6,023 nt of DNA from Planctomycetota bacterium (GTDB taxonomy: Bacteria > Planctomycetota > Phycisphaerae > Sedimentisphaerales > Anaerobacaceae), in the NCBI GenBank assembly GCA_017885385.1, contig JAFNGF010000204.1:1-6023 (forward strand), given 5' to 3'. The notes beneath the pieces are model-generated. The model had not been told where the DNA came from, made no database searches, and saw only the letters and a program-made list of their open reading frames with translations. The translations under genes were made by a program, and so were the position numbers. Positions 5,776 to 6,023 of this stretch are shown piece by piece. Position 1 is the first letter of the stretch. Every line of letters starts with the position of its first letter.

Positions 5776-5850
5776 CCATATCCGTCCGTCTTCGGTCCTC
5801 CGTTATCTGTCTTCCGCCCTCAGTCATCTGTCATCGGTCATCTGTGTCTG
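5776..5850 (+). repeat. Degenerate short tandem array of a TCATCTGTC-like unit
   Basis: The stretch repeats variants of TCCGTC, TTATCTGTC, GTCATCTGTC and GGTCATCTGTG at a period of roughly 7 to 12 nt. The plus-strand reading frame crossing it (5755-6009) is low complexity and not credible as a gene. There are no uniform spacers, so it is not a CRISPR array. Confidence 0.55.
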
Positions 5851-5866
5851 ACCGACCCGAAAACCC

Positions 5867-5880
5867 CAATTCCCGTCAAA
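5867..5880 (+). repeat. Direct repeat copy 2, CAATTCCCGTCAAA
   Basis: Identical over 14 nt to 5572-5585. Here it directly precedes an A-rich run (CTAAAAAATC) and a TCTGTG word that recalls family B. Confidence 0.6.
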
Positions 5881-5903
5881 CTAAAAAATCTGTGTTACCT
5901 CGT

Positions 5904-5922
5904 CCTGAGCACGGTCGAATGG
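5904..5922 (+). repeat. Third CCTGAGC...CGAA.GG unit
   Basis: CCTGAGCACGGTCGAATGG matches the two units inside the A repeat at 5706-5724 and 5737-5754 at both ends (CCTGAGC and CGAA.GG). It stands alone here, which shows that the unit can occur outside family A. Confidence 0.6.
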
Positions 5923-5926
5923 ATTC

Positions 5927-5990
5927 GTGGCTATATTTCTCTGTGTTCTCGGTGCTCTCTGTGGCTAAAAAAAGTCAGTGTAAATCAGTG
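5927..5990 (+). repeat. Low-complexity repeat of GTGGCTA / TCTCTGTG / TCAGTG words
   Basis: GTGGCTA occurs at 5927-5933 and 5961-5967, TCTCTGTG at 5938-5945 and 5956-5963, and TCAGTG at 5975-5980 and 5985-5990. The sequence resembles the 'TCTCTGTGTTCTCTGTGGCTAAAA' class of intergenic repeat seen in environmental bacterial genomes, followed by a 'GTGTAAATCAGTG' word like family B. The last 33 bases of the window hold nothing I can name. Confidence 0.5.
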
Positions 5991-6023
5991 TCTATTTTCT
6001 CCATTTTAACAGGGCCTCTTTTT

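Noticed and set aside
5776..5850. Possible CRISPR array
   Set aside because: Units are only 7-12 nt, degenerate, and have no unique spacers; no cas genes are nearby.
5755..6009. Plus-strand reading frame of 84 codons
   Set aside because: Composed entirely of tandem and dispersed repeat sequence, with no protein character.

Overview
The window comes from a bacterium with type IV pili, probably an uncultivated planctomycete-like lineage. This placement is an inference. It rests on a dockerin-like EF-hand tail fragment at about 3833-3960 and on intergenic DNA crowded with short dispersed repeats of a kind common in environmental planctomycete and candidate-phylum genomes. No rRNA, tRNA or marker gene is present to confirm it. 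All genes I accept are on the minus strand, so the window reads right to left.

Right part (5374-6023): no credible gene. It holds a promoter-like -10 box for the operon to its left, then a mosaic of at least five short repeat families. Centre-right (3833-5373): a compact, AT-richer three-ORF operon. The first gene encodes a 277-aa soluble protein and the second, overlapping by 4 nt (ATGA), a 160-aa four-helix membrane protein. The third ORF, 3 nt downstream, is a 74-aa chimera: the N-terminal 30 residues of a DNA methyltransferase (up to YIDP) joined to a dockerin-like tail. I recognise neither of the first two by family. Their sizes, order and topology recall RexA-RexB of phage lambda and, less closely, Kiwa, so a two-component membrane-linked phage-defence system is the best hypothesis for the new biology here.

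Centre (3542-3832): four different repeat families packed into less than 300 bases, separating the accessory operon from the core genes. Left (1-3541): three core genes in transcription order, cinA (NMN deamidase/CinA), pilB (pilus extension ATPase) and pilT (retraction ATPase, cut by the window edge). cinA appears to have a promoter that would give a leaderless mRNA. pilB-pilT has a near-consensus sigma-70 promoter whose -35 box contains the cinA stop codon. PilB and PilT drive opposite strokes of the same pilus; the link of cinA to them may be no more than gene order, although the CinA name comes from competence, which also uses such pili.
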